64,000 nucleotides of DNA from JAGOBP01 sp046328575 (GCA_046328575.1 JAXLWI010000009.1:27218-91217), one strand, 5' to 3'; positions 42,326 through 50,210 are shown, counted from the stretch's first letter. Numbers and translations: made by a program. Notes: generated by a model from the letters alone, not told the origin.

Positions 42326-42874
42326 CTATTCCTCCTGCGCCTTGACGAGCGTGGCTTCGCGGATTTGACGGGCGTTGGCAAAGACTTCGCTGGCGCGTAG
42401 GCGTGACTGTTGCGCAAATTCATCGCCTTCGACATACGTGATCGCGCCGGTGGGACAGCTGGCCGCGCAGGCTGGCACGTCCCGATCGGGACACAGATCG
42501 CACTTCAGGGCCATCACTTTCCCATCGGGGGCGCGCCCGCGCCCGATCATGCCGAAGGGGCACATCATGATGCACATGCTGCACGCGATGCACTCGTGCT
42601 GGCCGCCGACGTTGGTCACCGTATCTTCGGCGGAGCGATGCATCGCTTGTGGGATGCAGGCCGCGATGCACGGGGCGGGATCGCAATGGCGGCACGTCAT
42701 GGGCATTTTGAATTCGCCCTCGTTGGGGGTAACGACGTACAATCGGGGATGAGGGGGAGGTGATTCCAGCATCGCACCGAGCAAAGACTTGCTGCGCGAA
42801 TGCTCGATCGCACAGGCGATCTCGCACGTCTTGCAGCCGGTGCACAGTTCAGGCCGAACAAACAATCGTTTCAT
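42326..42874 (-). CDS. cooF: CooF-like polyferredoxin, electron carrier of CO dehydrogenase
   Basis: 182 residues with four [4Fe-4S] cysteine groups in DMSO-reductase-B/CooF order: CTGCKTCEIAC (residues 11-21), CRHCDPAPCIAAC (about 61), CIACSMCIMMC (about 94), and CDLCPDRDVPACAASC (about 124). The layout matches CooF/HycB-type proteins that receive electrons from the CooS D cluster. AGGAGG lies 8 bases before the ATG. It is the promoter-proximal gene of the CO operon, 3 bases from cooS. In this context it should pass electrons to the HoxEFU-like subunits and not to a membrane hydrogenase. It has no membrane segment. Confidence 0.93.
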   Translation of the reverse strand: MKRLFVRPELCTGCKTCEIACAIEHSRSKSLLGAMLESPPPHPRLYVVTPNEGEFKMPMTCRHCDPAPCIAACIPQAMHRSAEDTVTNVGGQHECIACSMCIMMCPFGMIGRGRAPDGKVMALKCDLCPDRDVPACAASCPTGAITYVEGDEFAQQSRLRASEVFANARQIREATLVKAQEE

Positions 42875-43366
42875 GGAGTGGGCCTCCTGGTGCTAGCGAC
42901 TTCGAAAGTGAAACGACGATGGGCAAGCCGGACGCAGTGAAAAGGACTCGCCCGAAGGCAGCAGCGGGTGGGAGGAACAGAAACACGATCGGGTGGCGGC
43001 GCACCTCCTGTGTTACTGTAAGGAACGGGTCGATGAGGATGGTCACAGCATAGGTCACTTGTCGCAGCGTGACAAGCGACGAATGTCATGTCTAGAATAA
43101 TCAAGTGACGGTTGCTTAGCAGGATGTGTGCCTGAAGACTATGTCGCTGTGCACAAAGTAGTTGGCTACCTCGTCGACATCGCCCTAGTCGTTAAACAGT
43201 GGATTGATACGGAGATTTGAATTAGTGCGCGGCCGCTGACGTCGATTGGAGTGATGGCTGGCTTGGTAGATGCTTAGGAGCACACTCGATTGCTGGCTTA
43301 TGCTGAAATTGACCAGACTGGCGCTCGATCATACAATGACCGCAATCTGTCCGTGCCGAGGCCCAC
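42875..43366. promoter_or_regulatory. Upstream region of the CO dehydrogenase operon with an inverted repeat
   Basis: No gene is evident in these 492 bases between the divergent cooF and DUF2804 genes. CTTGTC (43058-43063) and GACAAG (43071-43076) form an inverted repeat with a 7-base centre, overlapping GTCAC...GTGAC. The TGTC...GACA wording recalls sites of CRP-family CO sensors such as CooA, but the spacing (centre 7, not 6 to 8 in the consensus arrangement I recall) is not an exact match. It lies about 190 bases upstream of cooF. No clear -10/-35 was found. Confidence 0.35.
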
Positions 43367-44404
43367 ATGACTCAGATCGAACTCACGCAGTCCTCGCCCT
43401 TATTGAAACCCGATGGGACACTCACGCAAGTGGGTTGGTCACGCCAGCCGCTGCTCGACTGCAATCTTGAGGCGGCGCAGTTCTATGCGTTGCGGTTCAT
43501 GCAGCGGTTTCGCCTCAAACGTTGGGACTATTACGCCGTTACTTCGCCGTCGCATTTCTTCTCGGCCACGCTGGCCGATTTGGGCTATGCGGGACAGGCC
43601 TTCATCTACCTGATCGACTTCGCTACCGGCCAGTATCATGAGGCGACTCTCACACTGCCCTTGTCACGCGGCATCACCCTGCCCCGTAATAGTACAGCGG
43701 GCGACAGCACGTTCGATAACGGCAAAGTCCACCTGGCGTTTCGGCTTACTTCCGATGGACGCCACTTATCGATCGGGTGGCCGAATTTCGCCGGTAAAGA
43801 CCTAACGGCAGATCTGGCGCTGCAACTCGCACCCGATCACGAATCCATGACGATCGTGATCCCGATGAACAGCACGCGGCGTTTCTATTACAATCGCAAA
43901 ATCAACTGCTTACCAGCCAAGGGTCACGTCACTTGGGGACAAGCGCGCATCGAGTTCAAACCGACTGACTCGCTGGGCAACCTCGATTGGGGGCGCGGCA
44001 TTTGGGATTATTGCTCGTTCTGGGTGTGGGCCAGTGCGTCGGGCGCCCTGTCCGATGGGCGCACGGTCGGCTTGAATCTGGGTTTCGGCTTCGGCGACAC
44101 GTCGCAGGCCACGGAAAATGCGGTGATTCTTAATGGCCGCCTTCACAAGTTCGGCGCAGTCGATTTCGAGTACAGTTCGCAGAACTTCAAGCAGCCATGG
44201 CAGATGTCGTCACCAGACGGCCGTCTCAACTTGACGTTCACGCCCTTCATCGAGCGCGTCGCTAAAACCAATCTGATGGTGATTACCAGCGAAGTGCACC
44301 AGCTGTTTGGGCGTTATCACGGAACACTCACGACCGATGAGGGCGAGGTGATCCAGATTAATAATTTGGTCGGCTGGGCGGAAGAGCATCAGGCGCACTG
44401 GTAA
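43367..44404 (+). CDS. DUF2804 domain protein
   Basis: 345 residues, predicted beta-rich and soluble, without signal peptide. The overall sequence matches DUF2804: an N-terminal GTLTQVGWSRQPLLD phrase, FRLKRWDYYAVTSPSHFFS, then NRKINCLPAKGHVTW in the middle, DWGRGIWDYCSFWVWASASG, and a C-terminal LFGRYHGTL segment. The family has a calycin/lipocalin-like fold of unknown function, resembling secreted tocopherol-cyclase or hydroxysteroid-type beta-barrels. It stands alone, divergent from the CO operon and convergent with the FHA gene. Function is not known. Confidence 0.85.
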   Translation: MTQIELTQSSPLLKPDGTLTQVGWSRQPLLDCNLEAAQFYALRFMQRFRLKRWDYYAVTSPSHFFSATLADLGYAGQAFIYLIDFATGQYHEATLTLPLSRGITLPRNSTAGDSTFDNGKVHLAFRLTSDGRHLSIGWPNFAGKDLTADLALQLAPDHESMTIVIPMNSTRRFYYNRKINCLPAKGHVTWGQARIEFKPTDSLGNLDWGRGIWDYCSFWVWASASGALSDGRTVGLNLGFGFGDTSQATENAVILNGRLHKFGAVDFEYSSQNFKQPWQMSSPDGRLNLTFTPFIERVAKTNLMVITSEVHQLFGRYHGTLTTDEGEVIQINNLVGWAEEHQAHW

Positions 44405-44428
44405 ACACGCGCGTCATCAGGTTGAAGG

Positions 44429-44473
44429 CAAGTCAGCGCGGACGACCAACATGTGGCTGCTCGCGCTGACTTG
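44429..44473. terminator. Bidirectional terminator-like hairpin between convergent genes
   Basis: CAAGTCAGCGCG (44429-44440) and CGCGCTGACTTG (44462-44473) form a perfect 12-bp stem around a 21-base loop, centred between the stops of the DUF2804 and FHA genes. T-runs are short on both sides, so terminator strength is uncertain. Confidence 0.6.
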
Positions 44474-44479
44474 TGCTCG

Positions 44480-46561
44480 TTAGTGGCTTAGCGGGGTCGG
44501 CTTCGGGTCGATGGTGAAGAGAATGTACGCATCGAACACGCCTTCATAGAATTCGACGCGCACGGTATGCGGTCCGGCGGGCAGAGTCAGATCGACGGTG
44601 TAGGTCAGTGGCGCAGCTGGATGCCATTCGTTGATGACCAGACTGTCGTCGACGAAGACCCGCACGCCATCATCAGCCCGGACGGCAAAGCGATACACGC
44701 CATTGTCAAAGTTGAATGTCCGCGTCCAACGGACCGAGAAGTTGTCAGGCGGCACCGCCGGATCGGGTGCGGCGCGACCCCAGTTAAAGTTGATGTCGGC
44801 ATCGTTGCGCACGACTAACGGTGCACCCGATAGATCGACGTTGCCGAAGTATTCGCCGCGCCAATCGAGGATGACAGGTGTCGGCGCTGGGATCGGCGTG
44901 TTCGTCGGTAAGGGCACGACCGTTGGCACTGGCGTATTCGTAGGAGCCGGCGTCAACGTTGGTAAGGGCGTGTTCGTAGGGAGCGGTGTATTCGTCGGAA
45001 TGGGCGTTGCCGTCGGCACAGGCGTCGTCGTCGGCAAACGGCACGGATCAGGGTCGATGTTATCGCGCAGCCCATCGCCATCCGTGTCCGGATTGCGCGG
45101 ATCGCTGCAGCCGAAAGCTTCTTGTCCATCCAACAACCCGTCGCCATCGCTATCGCTGAGCGTGGGCGATGTGCCGCGCCGCACTTCATCCAGATCAGTT
45201 AACCCATCCCGATCGGTATCGGCGCTGTGCGGGTCTGTGCCCAGTTGGGCCTCCTGCTGATCGGTCAGCCCGTCACCATCACTGTCGGAGTTGCTCACCG
45301 TGGCCGTTATCGGCAGCGTCGTTGTGATGATGGGGGTAGTTGTGATCGTCGTGATCGGTGCGGGTGTCTCAGAGCTGTTGCCCATCAACGCCAACGCCCC
45401 CACTCCGCTGGCGACGCCACACAACATGACCAACAAGAACACCGCGATCGTCCACGCCGGCAGCACGCCCGTGGTGACAATTTGTCCCGTAAGCGATTGT
45501 TCCGGCCCGTCTTCGGGTGTTACTTTAACGGAATATACATCGAGCCGAAGACCTCCGAACCACCGTCGATGCTGCGGTACGGCGCGAAACTCAGTTGTCG
45601 TCGTCTCCCCAGCCGTCAGCGTCAGTTGTAGTTCAGACGGACGAAATTCGTAGCGATGGTCCGGATCAAGCCACGACACCGTAAAGACCTGCGCTACATT
45701 GCTCTCGTTACGGACACTGATCCGCGCGGCGTCGTTTGCGCCGATGCGCGGCGGTTGCAACGCGCTGGTGAACGCGACATACGGCGCGATGCTCAACTCC
45801 GATCGGACTTCCACGGTTTCGGTTGGCACGCTTCGGCTGGCAGCGTGAATCGACAATCGATAGCGCCCAGCTCGCGCTTCCGGTAAACGCGGCGGATCGA
45901 TCGTCAAGTTGACCTCTTCGCGTCCACCGGCCGGTAATTCGATCAGCGGCGGCAGCGCGGCCAACCATTGATCGGGCAAGCCTTCAAGCGTGAGGCGAAA
46001 GCCATCGGGTTCCTGGCTCTGATTGATGATGACAAGCGAGAGATTAGTTGAACTGCCGGGGATGACCGCGATGTGCGGCGTTTTCAGCCATACGCCGAAG
46101 TGTCCATCGGGGCTGGTTTCGATTAGCGGCGCAATCGGGGGCGGGTTGCCCACCGATGAGTTATCAGCCCCGACCGAGCTGGCCCCCGCCGAAGTCCACG
46201 GCGCGGTTGCGTCGAGTTCGGGACTGGGCTGGACTGAAGTGTTCGCGCCCGGCTCAAGCAGCAGGCGATATGGCCCGATGCGAAACACTTCGTGATAGGC
46301 CAACGGTCGGGGCTGATTCGCGGTCAGTTGGATCAGATCGATCCACGTGCCGTTTTCGCTGCCGACATCGACCAGTTGAATCTGACCGTCTTCAAAGCGC
46401 AGGCAGGCGTGATGACGCGAGATTTGTTGTTCCGTCAGGATCAGATCGTTGTGCTCGGCGCGGCCGATGCAAAACGGTGACTGGGTAATTGTCACAACTC
46501 GCTCTGATCCATCGGGCGCGATGAGGCGCAGAAACGCTAACGCAGATTGATTGTTCGACAT
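44480..46561 (-). CDS. FHA domain - membrane span - thrombospondin-3 repeats - PA14 protein
   Basis: 693 residues. An N-terminal FHA domain (about 10-95) has the phosphothreonine-binding set IGRAEHNDLIL, ISRHHACL and GSENGTWID. Residues about 150-355 hold two beta-sandwich units (NEW3-like) probably cytoplasmic. One helix follows (AWTIAVFLLVMLCGVASGVGAL, about 373-394). Outside come three thrombospondin type-3-like Ca2+ motifs (DSDGDGLTDQQE and relatives, about 430-520), a PT/NT/P-rich stalk, and a C-terminal PA14 domain (about 570-690). The protein could link intracellular Ser/Thr phosphorylation to surface glycan binding (inference). GGAGG lies 9 bases before the ATG at 46561. A 44-residue membrane peptide gene precedes it by 99 bases. 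Confidence 0.85.
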   Translation of the reverse strand: MSNNQSALAFLRLIAPDGSERVVTITQSPFCIGRAEHNDLILTEQQISRHHACLRFEDGQIQLVDVGSENGTWIDLIQLTANQPRPLAYHEVFRIGPYRLLLEPGANTSVQPSPELDATAPWTSAGASSVGADNSSVGNPPPIAPLIETSPDGHFGVWLKTPHIAVIPGSSTNLSLVIINQSQEPDGFRLTLEGLPDQWLAALPPLIELPAGGREEVNLTIDPPRLPEARAGRYRLSIHAASRSVPTETVEVRSELSIAPYVAFTSALQPPRIGANDAARISVRNESNVAQVFTVSWLDPDHRYEFRPSELQLTLTAGETTTTEFRAVPQHRRWFGGLRLDVYSVKVTPEDGPEQSLTGQIVTTGVLPAWTIAVFLLVMLCGVASGVGALALMGNSSETPAPITTITTTPIITTTLPITATVSNSDSDGDGLTDQQEAQLGTDPHSADTDRDGLTDLDEVRRGTSPTLSDSDGDGLLDGQEAFGCSDPRNPDTDGDGLRDNIDPDPCRLPTTTPVPTATPIPTNTPLPTNTPLPTLTPAPTNTPVPTVVPLPTNTPIPAPTPVILDWRGEYFGNVDLSGAPLVVRNDADINFNWGRAAPDPAVPPDNFSVRWTRTFNFDNGVYRFAVRADDGVRVFVDDSLVINEWHPAAPLTYTVDLTLPAGPHTVRVEFYEGVFDAYILFTIDPKPTPLSH

Positions 46562-46660
46562 GGTAGTCGTCCTCCGTGTACGCCGATCGGCCGGGAACAC
46601 ACGTGGCACAATCGGGTTGTCTGAGATTTACTGCGGCGAGTGTCATCACTCCGCCGCTGT

Positions 46661-46795
46661 TTACATCCGCACGAGGACAGTGAAGACACAGAGCAACAGC
46701 AAGATGGCTCGCCAATCCAGGTGACCGGCTTTTGGCAGCGCGGTGCGCGGCGCCAGGAGTAGAACGGCGAGCAGCACCCACACAATCGGGCTCAT
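46661..46795 (-). CDS. 44-residue two-span membrane peptide
   Basis: Short ORF beginning MSPIVWVLLAVLLLAP and ending CVFTVLVRM, with two hydrophobic segments separated by RTALPKAGHLDWR. GGGAGGTG lies 4 bases before the ATG, one of the best ribosome binding sites in the window. It lies 99 bases upstream of the FHA-PA14 gene on the same strand and downstream of the shared stress-type promoter motif at 46860-46905. I do not recognise the family. A small membrane effector or chaperone of the envelope regulon is a reasonable guess. Confidence 0.6.
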   Translation of the reverse strand: MSPIVWVLLAVLLLAPRTALPKAGHLDWRAILLLLCVFTVLVRM

Positions 46796-46859
46796 TGGTT
46801 CACCTCCCACATTAGCGTGCCGCGTCTGATCAAGCCTGTTCGGCGCGGCTTGTCTTTAA

Positions 46860-46905
46860 CCCTAACATACGCCAACTCAAAAAGTCCCAAATACCGGCTA
46901 AAAAA
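46860..46905 (-). promoter_or_regulatory. Shared promoter motif, copy A
   Basis: On the minus strand: GTTTTTTTAGCCGG, then TTTGGGACTTTTTGAG (TTTGGGAC at 46884-46891), then a TATGTTA element at 46863-46869, about 70 bases before the 44-residue peptide start. Nearly identical to copies B and C at 52675-52720 and 56441-56488. GGRACTTT is like the -35 box of ECF sigma factors. Confidence 0.65.
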
Positions 46906-46941
46906 ACTCGAAATTGTGCTGCTCATAACGTGCGGCACTCT

Positions 46942-46987
46942 GCAAAAAAATACAGCCCGTCTGAAGTTAAACCCTCAGGCGGGCTGT
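46942..46987 (-). terminator. Rho-independent terminator of the LPXTG protein gene
   Basis: A 13-bp stem (46952-46964 with 46975-46987, one G-T pair) and a 10-base loop. On the minus strand it is followed by ATTTTTTTG. It lies 30 bases past the LPXTG gene's stop codon and isolates that gene from the downstream peptide/FHA unit. Confidence 0.88.
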
Positions 46988-47016
46988 ATGACTACCACCC
47001 TTTTGGAGATGCTGAC

Positions 47017-47382
47017 TTAGTGGGTACGCCGTGACAGAGCCAGGCTAAATGCGCCTAATATTAGCACGGCGCCAACGCCCACGATGAGCAAGCTTAGCGC
47101 GGCGGTTCCATCGTCACTGCCGCCCGTGGTCGGCAGTGTGCCAGGCGTGCTGACCGCGGTTGGCGTAGCCAGCGGCGAAACAGCCGGTGCGACGCTGGTA
47201 GACGTTGGCTCGACTGTCGGAACCGACGTTTCGGTCGGCGTGACGACTTGTGTCGCTTCGGCGGTTACGGTTGGCGTGACGGTGGCTTGTTGAACAGGTT
47301 GAGCAACGGCCCAGGAGGTCATGAGAGCGAACATCATCACCAGGGCCACGCCCACCCCGACCAGGTTTCGGACTCTAAACAT
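47017..47382 (-). CDS. Small LPXTG-anchored stub protein
   Basis: 121 residues. A signal peptide (VGVGVALVMMFALMTSWAVAQ, cleavage about residue 28) is followed by a 55-residue low-complexity mature part rich in Thr, Pro, Val and Ser. Then comes a sortase sorting signal: LPTTG at residues 83-87, a hydrophobic span (AALSLLIVGVGAVLILGAFSL) and a basic end, SRRTH. No folded domain is present between signal and anchor. Two sortase genes lie immediately upstream on the same strand. AGGAGAAAGTTAAG precedes the ATG. It has its own promoter-like motif (47433-47467) and terminator. Probably a surface stalk or a substrate to be modified; the role is unknown. Confidence 0.82.
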   Translation of the reverse strand: MFRVRNLVGVGVALVMMFALMTSWAVAQPVQQATVTPTVTAEATQVVTPTETSVPTVEPTSTSVAPAVSPLATPTAVSTPGTLPTTGGSDDGTAALSLLIVGVGAVLILGAFSLALSRRTH

Positions 47383-47432
47383 CTTAACTTTCTCCTTTCA
47401 AAGTTGAATCTCTAGACTGCTCCAACGCCTGA

Positions 47433-47467
47433 CCATCGTACACGATCTGCCCTAAAAAAGTTCCAAA
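47433..47467 (-). promoter_or_regulatory. Shared promoter motif, diverged copy D
   Basis: On the minus strand TTTGGAACTTTTTTAG (TTTGGAAC at 47460-47467) precedes CGTGTACGATGG (47433-47444), about 50 bases before the LPXTG gene start. GGAACTTTT followed by CGT 15 bases later is close to a generic ECF-sigma promoter and resembles copies A, B and C. Confidence 0.5.
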
Positions 47468-47522
47468 TGAAACTTCAATAGAATCTAAATGTTCCGTGTC
47501 GCCGCCGTGAAAAACCGATACA

Positions 47523-48281
47523 TTAAGGCGTCGGTAAAGCCACCAAAATGAGGCGATGCGTATTGTCGTTGCGCGGCCAACACGTCACCAACGTCAACCG
47601 CTCGTCGTTGCTCGGCCCGATCCAGCGCGCATTCTCGCGCCGGACTTCGAGAGGCTGATCTTTTTCGGGCACGATGGTCCGCCGCACGATCACGTATGCG
47701 CGTGTGAACGAGTCGGTCTGCACTTGAACCGCGTCGCCTTCCTTAAGTTGTTCGAGATTCTCAAACACGCGGCCGTCGATATCCTGATGACCCTCCAACA
47801 CCGTGTTGCCGATCGCGCCCACCAGCGCACTCGTCTTTAACCAGCCCGCGGCCCGCCACTCAGGTACGTCCCACTCGCTGATCTGCTGGCCGTCGCGTTC
47901 AACGGTACTCCAACCGACGGTGATTACGGGCGCATCCAGATTGATCGCCGGAATGATCAAGCGGATCGGCACGGCGGACGCAGCCGTAGCGACCGGTATC
48001 GGTGAAGTCGTGCTCGGCGGTTGAGTGGGCGTTGCTGTCGGCGGTAGGGGCGTCGGCGAGGGTTGGCGCGTTGGAACAAGCGTCGCCGTCAAGGTGGGCA
48101 ATGTCATCGGCCCGTCACCTGCCTCTGGTAATAACGGTGTGGCGATCGGTGGGGGGGTGTTCGACGGACGCGAATCGCGCAGGCTTAAATCATTGAAATT
48201 GCGAGGGGTGGCAGGCGGCGCAACACAACCGGTCAGCAGCCACAGCAGACCAGTCGATGCGAGGAGCAATCGGCTTCTCAT
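47523..48281 (-). CDS. Sortase with a predicted lipoprotein signal
   Basis: 252 residues. The N-terminal MRSRLLLASTGLLWLLTGC ends in a lipobox (LTGC, Cys19), which is unusual for a sortase; most have an N-terminal membrane helix. A Pro/Thr-rich linker runs to residue 105. The catalytic domain starts IRLIIPAINLDAPV and carries the sortase triad: His in VLEGHQD, Cys in TLVTCWP, and Arg in NTHRLILVA. It is expected to join LPXTG proteins to the cell surface or polymerise them. The start at 48281 is chosen because it begins the signal sequence; the ribosome binding site there is weak. The LPTTG gene lies 140 bases downstream. Confidence 0.85.
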   Translation of the reverse strand: MRSRLLLASTGLLWLLTGCVAPPATPRNFNDLSLRDSRPSNTPPPIATPLLPEAGDGPMTLPTLTATLVPTRQPSPTPLPPTATPTQPPSTTSPIPVATAASAVPIRLIIPAINLDAPVITVGWSTVERDGQQISEWDVPEWRAAGWLKTSALVGAIGNTVLEGHQDIDGRVFENLEQLKEGDAVQVQTDSFTRAYVIVRRTIVPEKDQPLEVRRENARWIGPSNDERLTLVTCWPRNDNTHRLILVALPTP

Positions 48282-48527
48282 GAACGATGATGTTCGCTTT
48301 CTAGCCAGGCACATGCAACATGACCACACCGTTCAACACGGCCATGGCTGTGAGTTACGAAGGAGAAGATTGGGGCGAACTTGTCTGAGGGTAAGTGAAG
48401 AAGCCTAGACAGATGATAGGAGCATTATTGCGCGGAAAGAGCGCCCCAGTGACAGATGCGATCTTAGTCGATCCGCCACGGAGGCGCAATAAGCAAGGGG
48501 TACTGAGTGTAGGTGTAAGCGAACGGC

Positions 48528-49313
48528 TTACCGCAACCCGATCGGCTTGGCGACGACGATCAGGCGATGGGTATTATTCGTGTATGGCCAGCACGTCACC
48601 AGCGTTAAGCGCTCATCCAAGGTGGGTTGAATCCACACTGCATTTCGACGGCGCACTTCGGGCGGTTGATCGCGATCGGGCAGGATATGCAGCGCCGTGA
48701 CTTCATACGCGAAAGATCGATCACCCGAGTAGACCTCGATCAGATCGCCCGCTTTCAGATCGACGAGATGCCGGAAGACTTCGCCGTAGATGTTGTGATG
48801 TCCGTCCAGCACGGTGTTGCCCATCGAGCCAAGTGGCGCAGAGGTCTTTAACCAGCCCGCCGCGAAGTGATTGGGAATATCCCACGTGCTGACGCCCTGC
48901 ACCTCGCTCCAACCCACCGTCTCGATCGGCGCGTCAAGATTGATCGCGGGAATCACAATCCGCGTTGGAATCTGTATCGCTGCATCGGCGATCAAAGGCG
49001 CGGCGGCGATGAGCGGCGGCGGCGATTGATCTGGCGCCAGTAACGGTGTTTCCGGCAGCAGCGCTGGCGTCGCTGTGATCACAGTCTGGCCTTCTACCGC
49101 CAGCGGGGTAACGGTTGGGCGCAACAGCGGCTGCGCCTCGCCAAACGCGGCGGGCGGCGGCGTGAGACGATCGCGAATGAGCGGATACGCAATCAGCCCC
49201 GCATCGAGAATGAACAATACGCCCGCCACGACCAGCAGATTGATGAAACAACCCACGCCTCGCTCACTGAGAGCACGGACGGCTGTGGCGGACGTGCGCC
49301 GAACTTCAGGCAT
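48528..49313 (-). CDS. Sortase with N-terminal membrane anchor
   Basis: 261 residues. One membrane helix (INLLVVAGVLFILDAGLIAY, about 24-43) is followed by a Pro/Thr-rich linker and a sortase domain with triad His in VLDGHHN, Cys in TLVTCWP and Arg in NTHRLIVVA. The domain is about 60 percent similar by eye to the adjacent lipoprotein sortase, implying duplication. The ATG at 49313 overlaps the stop of the PRC-barrel gene by 8 bases, so it is translationally coupled and the last gene of the stress-type operon. A longer ORF start inside the PRC gene is possible but less likely. Confidence 0.88.
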   Translation of the reverse strand: MPEVRRTSATAVRALSERGVGCFINLLVVAGVLFILDAGLIAYPLIRDRLTPPPAAFGEAQPLLRPTVTPLAVEGQTVITATPALLPETPLLAPDQSPPPLIAAAPLIADAAIQIPTRIVIPAINLDAPIETVGWSEVQGVSTWDIPNHFAAGWLKTSAPLGSMGNTVLDGHHNIYGEVFRHLVDLKAGDLIEVYSGDRSFAYEVTALHILPDRDQPPEVRRRNAVWIQPTLDERLTLVTCWPYTNNTHRLIVVAKPIGLR

Positions 49314-49959
49314 GATCGTAAGCAGGCAATCGGTCAATCGTGCCGGATTCAACCGCCAGGTGGACTTCATTTTCGCCGAGCGTTTCAATCCAGCTGATCG
49401 GAATCAACTTCTTCTCTTTCACCCATTGACCGGACGAGATTAAGACATAGGTTATGCGTTCGCCTTTATCGGCCGTCACCACTTCATCAACCTGGCCGGC
49501 CCGTTTGCCATCGCGCGCAATCACCTGGGCACCTTCTTTTACCGCCACCGTGCCGGCCGGGATATTTAGATGCGAGGTGGCACGGAAAGTGGGACCGCTG
49601 ACGTTGGGCAACAGCGGTGAGTGCGGAGCAGTTGGCAGCCAATAGATGGCGGGCAACGGGCGAGTAGCATCGGTCTCTTCAGATTTGCCCAGCTTCGACT
49701 CGTCAACCGTGACAAACTGTGCCTCTTCAAGGTCCGGTAGTTGATCGAACTCGTCGGGCGTTAGTTGCACGATGATCCCGTCCTCAGCGCCGATCTCAAC
49801 GCGCTCGAGTGGGAGGACTTTGTCGTGAACGGTCAACCAGCCACGACGAATGACCAAATGCGTAACTTCATTTGATTTGGGTTCGATCACCACTCGCGCA
49901 AGGCGTCCCAACTCTTGGCCGTCGGCATTCAAGACGACGACATGTTGTTTGAATTCCAT
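49306..49959 (-). CDS. PRC-barrel domain protein (two repeats)
   Basis: 217 residues without membrane segments. Two PRC-barrel-like units are visible. The first begins VVVLNADGQELGRLARVVI with VTHLVIRRG and the second VIARDGKRAGQVDEVV with ITYVLISSG; each ends in a strand resembling IPISWIETLGEN. PRC-barrel proteins bind RNA, photosynthetic complexes or small ligands, and paralogues occur in stress operons. Pro-rich and charged linkers separate the two. AGAGGTG precedes the ATG. It sits between a CsbD-like gene (20-base gap) and a sortase gene (8-base overlap). Confidence 0.8.
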   Translation of the reverse strand: MEFKQHVVVLNADGQELGRLARVVIEPKSNEVTHLVIRRGWLTVHDKVLPLERVEIGAEDGIIVQLTPDEFDQLPDLEEAQFVTVDESKLGKSEETDATRPLPAIYWLPTAPHSPLLPNVSGPTFRATSHLNIPAGTVAVKEGAQVIARDGKRAGQVDEVVTADKGERITYVLISSGQWVKEKKLIPISWIETLGENEVHLAVESGTIDRLPAYDHA

Positions 49960-49979
49960 AGTCCACCTCTTTGGTTACG

Positions 49980-50210
49980 TCAGCCGGAATGCGGCATCGG
50001 CTCGACCGCCGCGTGCACCTGCAAAAACCGCTCGATTTCTTCTTCGGCTTGAAGCTGCGAATACCCGTACTTCGCCTGCAACAGTTCACTGAGCACATCG
50101 ACGCGACCGTCAATACTTTTCACATCTGCATCGGTGAGAGCCCGCCAACGCGGCCGTACGTGCTTGTGGAGTTGCTTCCAATGGTGTTCAAACGTTTCAG
50201 TGTTCAACAT
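49980..50210 (-). CDS. CsbD-like general stress protein
   Basis: 76 residues, helical, charged, without cysteines. The pattern HWKQLHKHVRPRWRALTD, VDVLSELLQAKYGYSQLQAEEEI and a C-terminal helix matches CsbD-family stress proteins. It corresponds position by position to the second CsbD protein encoded at 56569-56793 (W-x-Q, W..L/MLTDDD, LQ.(K/R)YGYS..QA). Function in the cell is unknown; the family is induced by general stress. GGGAGATAG is about 11 bases before the ATG. Part of the 52403-48528 operon. Confidence 0.75.
   Translation of the reverse strand: MLNTETFEHHWKQLHKHVRPRWRALTDADVKSIDGRVDVLSELLQAKYGYSQLQAEEEIERFLQVHAAVEPMPHSG

Noticed and set aside
44880..45040. Short tandem DNA repeat in the FHA gene
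   Set aside because: It encodes the Pro/Thr/Asn-rich stalk of the protein and is explained by low-complexity coding.
46817..47020. 67-codon plus-strand ORF between the FHA unit and the LPXTG gene
   Set aside because: It runs through promoter motif A and a terminator hairpin, which explain the sequence better; no ribosome binding site.
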